Below are positions 63,030 through 64,000 of a stretch of DNA of 64,000 nt, piece after piece. Within the stretch, counting starts at the first letter, position 1, and each line of letters starts with the position of its first letter. Position numbers and translations under genes: made by a program. This DNA comes from Trichomonas vaginalis G3 (Eukaryota; Parabasalia; Trichomonadida; Trichomonadidae): assembly GCF_026262505.1 (NCBI RefSeq), contig NC_067203.1:21867411-21931410 (forward strand). Direction: 5' to 3'. The notes under the pieces were generated by a model, which had not been told where the DNA came from, did not search any database, and saw only the letters and a program-made list of their open reading frames with translations.

Positions 63030-64000
63030 ATGTTTCTGCCTCCGGAATTTGATTACCATTTATCAGCTGCCGAGCAGAAGCAGATTGAAAAATTAGTTCC
63101 ACTGCACCAGGCTAAAATTCACATGGCTTTTCGCGCTCAAGTCATGGTAATTGCTAAAGAATTACCGAATTCTATTGTAGCTCTTTCTGAGCACATGATA
63201 ACCATCTGCGTACCTGGATTTATCATGAAATCATACAAACTTTTTGATACTTATCATCTGTTTGAAATTCAGTCGATACATACCGTAAATGATGATATGG
63301 CCAGGTTCGATTTTGATGACGATCTTGTTGTATACATCACAACGCCAACGTGCATGCGTTTCGTTAGAAATACAATTCGTAATTTTATTCTTGCCAATCC
63401 TTCCTTGCCTGCTGCCTTGCGTTTCAAATTCAAAACCCACAATGCCTCGTTCTTCCCACCATTCCAGCCACCATTATCTCCATCCCAAATCTTCCAATTC
63501 ACTTATAATGCTTATTGTTCTTATTACGAGACAACTTACTACCACGAGGTTCCCATGTATTTCCACCAACTTTTAAACACCGGAAATAGCGTTTTCGATT
63601 TCACCCATCTTCCTTTCAACGTAATCGAGTGCAGTATGGGCGATGCCGCCGAAATCCGACCAATTACATCAGCCCTGATGTATTGCCCATACATATTTGG
63701 CGTTACTTGCAGTAATTTCTCCCGACCAGATATTGTCAAACATATTGCAACGCTTGTAGAAGTATCTGCACTCAGATTGATCCGTCTCGTTGACTGCGGA
63801 GCAGAAAATGGCTGCTTAGACCTCGCAGAAGCCATGCGTGACGCTCAAAATCCCAATGTTATTTACTGGGATTTAAGTAACAACAATATGGAAGACATTG
63901 GAGCTTTCATAGCAGGCCTTGCTTACTATAGAGCCGAAGTACGAGCTCTACATCTCAATAATTGCAACCTGAAAGCCGATGATATCACAGAACTATTCAA
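63030..64000 (+). CDS. CARMIL-like leucine-rich repeat protein, N-terminal 323 aa (runs off the window)
   Basis: A continuous frame from ATG at 63030 (MFLPPEFDYHLSAAEQKQI) is still open at the window edge. Residues about 1-130 look like the PH-like N-terminal domain of CARMIL/LRRC16 proteins (IVALSEHMITICVPGFIM ... FEIQSIHTVNDDMARFDF). A linker follows, and from about 245 there are leucine-rich repeats with VIYWDLSNNNMEDIGAFIAG and VRALHLNNCNLKADDI. CARMIL proteins bind capping protein and regulate actin; large families of such LRR proteins exist in T. vaginalis. Third codon positions are richer in C than in the neighbours. The part that would contact capping protein is outside the window. 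Confidence 0.7.
   Translation, partial: MFLPPEFDYHLSAAEQKQIEKLVPLHQAKIHMAFRAQVMVIAKELPNSIVALSEHMITICVPGFIMKSYKLFDTYHLFEIQSIHTVNDDMARFDFDDDLVVYITTPTCMRFVRNTIRNFILANPSLPAALRFKFKTHNASFFPPFQPPLSPSQIFQFTYNAYCSYYETTYYHEVPMYFHQLLNTGNSVFDFTHLPFNVIECSMGDAAEIRPITSALMYCPYIFGVTCSNFSRPDIVKHIATLVEVSALRLIRLVDCGAENGCLDLAEAMRDAQNPNVIYWDLSNNNMEDIGAFIAGLAYYRAEVRALHLNNCNLKADDITELF

Overview
ORGANISM. The window reads as a chromosome scaffold of Trichomonas vaginalis or a very close trichomonad. It is AT-rich, and the genes are intronless and closely spaced. Several genes carry the trichomonad Initiator element (TCA+1 Y W) a few bases before the ATG. One gene encodes an initiator-binding-domain (IBD) protein, a family known from T. 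vaginalis. Maverick/Polinton remnants, a mariner copy, IBD proteins, Pmp-like surface proteins and T. vaginalis-style ankyrin proteins together make this assignment strong, although no database search was possible.

LAYOUT. (1) 1-5.7 kb: a small host gene, a 3.04-kb Maverick derivative with terminal inverted repeats and a 6-bp target duplication, an IBD-family gene just downstream of it, and the C-terminal half of a discoidin-like gene. (2) 5.7-32.9 kb: a block of about 27.2 kb made mostly of decayed sequence. It holds a Maverick polymerase scrap, unassigned gene fossils, a degenerate tandem array with a 125-bp MITE in it, an ankyrin pseudogene split by a mariner, a Rab GTPase pseudogene, a PPP phosphatase pseudogene, a second ankyrin pseudogene and a Pmp-like surface-protein pseudogene. 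After these come a second copy of the first 1.1 kb of the window and the left part of another Maverick, interrupted by a 25-base N gap. (3) 32.9-35 kb: the N-terminal half of the discoidin-like gene broken at 5.7 kb, then two whole paralogues. (4) 35-64 kb: an ordinary gene-dense region with an Ada3-like protein, an axonemal dynein intermediate chain (DNAI4/IC138 type), PP5 phosphatase, a membrane protein, a long coiled-coil protein, an ankyrin protein, a 1255-residue PH/polyproline scaffold, a two-winged-helix E2F-like factor, the STT3 oligosaccharyltransferase, a cysteine-rich discoidin-like secreted protein, a 1.76-kb inverted-repeat element, a second ankyrin protein and the start of a CARMIL-like leucine-rich protein.

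MAIN POINTS. The two halves of the discoidin-like gene fit exactly (66 + 127 residues, paralogues 190-191) and are both still open. The 27-kb block therefore lies inside one host gene, either as a recent large insertion or as an assembly error. A second copy of the 1.1-kb left flank, also ending in the same Maverick terminus, lies inside that block. At 58.6-60.3 kb an apparently undescribed element with two 276-bp terminal inverted repeats, identical by eye, supplies the stop codon of an ankyrin gene. All identifications were made by reading the sequence, without alignment software.
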